Assembly (NCBI RefSeq): GCF_001990265.1
Contig: NZ_LYVN01000028.1
Coordinates: forward strand, 1 to 34,730
Length of the DNA: 34,730 nucleotides
Source: Sphingopyxis sp. KK2
Lineage (GTDB): Bacteria; Pseudomonadota; Alphaproteobacteria; Sphingomonadales; Sphingomonadaceae
Direction: 5' to 3'
Part shown: positions 34,302-34,730 of the stretch, piece by piece
Position numbering within the stretch: position 1 is the first letter of the stretch
Layout: each line of letters begins with the position of its first letter
The notes under the pieces: generated by a model
The model's database searches: none
Told to the model about the DNA's origin: nothing
Seen by the model: the letters and a program-made list of their open reading frames with translations, nothing else
Translations under genes and position numbers: made by a program

Positions 34302-34730
34302 GGCGCGCGTCGCCGTCCTGATTTCGGGCGCCGGCACCAACATGGCGGCGCTGCTCTATGCCGCAAAGGCCGATACCTGCCCCTATGAGCTGGTGCTGGT
34401 CGCGAGCAACAATCCCGATGCGCCGGGACTGGCGATCGCCGCGGCCGAGGGCATCGCGACCTGGAGCCGGTCGCACAAGGGCATCGATCGCGGCGCGTTC
34501 GACGCGCTGGTCGACGCGCAATTGCGCGAGGCTGGGGCCGATTATGTCGCGCTCGCGGGCTATATGCGCATCCTGAGCGACGATTTCGTCGCGCGCTGGG
34601 CGGGCAGGATGGTCAATATCCATCCGAGCCTGCTGCCGCTCTACAAGGGGCTGAACACGCACGGCCAGGCGATCGACGCCGGCGACACATTCGGCGGGTG
34701 CAGCGTCCATATCGTCACGCCCGGCGTCGA
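34294..34730 (+). CDS. purN: Phosphoribosylglycinamide formyltransferase (partial)
   Basis: First 145 residues; the gene continues beyond the window. GART uses 10-formyltetrahydrofolate to formylate GAR. Visible motifs: [14 protein letters not shown] at the N-terminus, GYMRILS, and [13 protein letters not shown] containing the catalytic Asn and His; the essential Asp lies in [10 protein letters not shown] or shortly after the edge. The ATG overlaps the purM stop by 8 bases, so the two are cotranscribed and probably coupled. Confidence 0.96.
   Translation, partial: MAKARVAVLISGAGTNMAALLYAAKADTCPYELVLVASNNPDAPGLAIAAAEGIATWSRSHKGIDRGAFDALVDAQLREAGADYVALAGYMRILSDDFVARWAGRMVNIHPSLLPLYKGLNTHGQAIDAGDTFGGCSVHIVTPGV

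Noticed and set aside
1..34730. CRISPR array, insertion sequence, prophage, tRNA genes or integration sites
   Set aside because: No regularly spaced repeats, transposase or integrase motifs, terminal inverted repeats or tRNA cloverleaf were found by reading; a tRNA scan was not possible here.

Overview
The window is 34.7 kb of dense, high-GC bacterial chromosome with nearly all genes intact and no mobile-element, phage or CRISPR signature. The content points to an alphaproteobacterium: a ChpT phosphotransferase, a CckA-like sensor kinase, an HdaA-type Hda, an RpoH sigma factor with an RpoH box, and an A-type RNase P RNA. My best guess is Sphingomonadales, near Sphingopyxis; this rests on remembered gene order and composition, not on a database match.

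Layout. 1-4.6 kb, minus strand: the N-terminal part of a membrane PAS sensor kinase (CckA-like), a secreted M13 metallopeptidase, and an operon dapA-smpB-DUF2062. 4.7-7.9 kb, plus strand: a periplasmic lytic transglycosylase, greB, and a secreted protein with a Ca-binding-type loop. 7.9-9.3 kb, minus strand: a 50-residue membrane protein, the RNase P RNA gene with a perfect TATAAT, and an AmpD-like amidase. 9.4-15.3 kb, minus strand: a compact chemosensory operon cheA-cheW-cheY-cheB-cheR, joined by ATGA overlaps and short gaps, preceded by chpT. 15.5-18.6 kb, plus strand: an RluD-type pseudouridine synthase, rpoH, a type-1 copper protein and mtgA. 18.6-26.2 kb, minus strand: a small secreted/membrane protein, a J-domain protein, ppk2, a secreted TPR-like protein, an alpha/beta hydrolase, aspS, and an FAD-dependent oxidase coupled to a small membrane protein. 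26.3-27.5 kb, plus strand: rnd. 27.5-33.1 kb, minus strand: the overlapping chain DUF2066-hdaA-ppk1-ppx. 33.2 kb to the end, plus strand: purM and the start of purN.

How the parts relate. Three themes recur. (1) Phosphorelay and chemosensory signalling: the CckA-like kinase and ChpT belong to the CckA-ChpT-CtrA relay, and a TTAACCAT half-site typical of CtrA lies in front of the che operon, right beside chpT. (2) Polyphosphate: ppk2, ppk1 and an Ppx/GppA phosphatase are all here, and ppk1/ppx are translationally chained to the replication regulator hdaA. (3) Cell wall: lytic transglycosylase, amidase, MtgA and dapA.

No gap between genes exceeds about 155 bp once RNase P RNA is counted. I found no clearly new system. 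The items most worth a second look are the CheA with a tandem CheW region and a degenerate receiver-like tail, several perfect dyads that overlap or abut putative promoters (rpoH, mtgA, rnd, and the 18.6-19.1 kb gene), and the hdaA-ppk1-ppx coupling.
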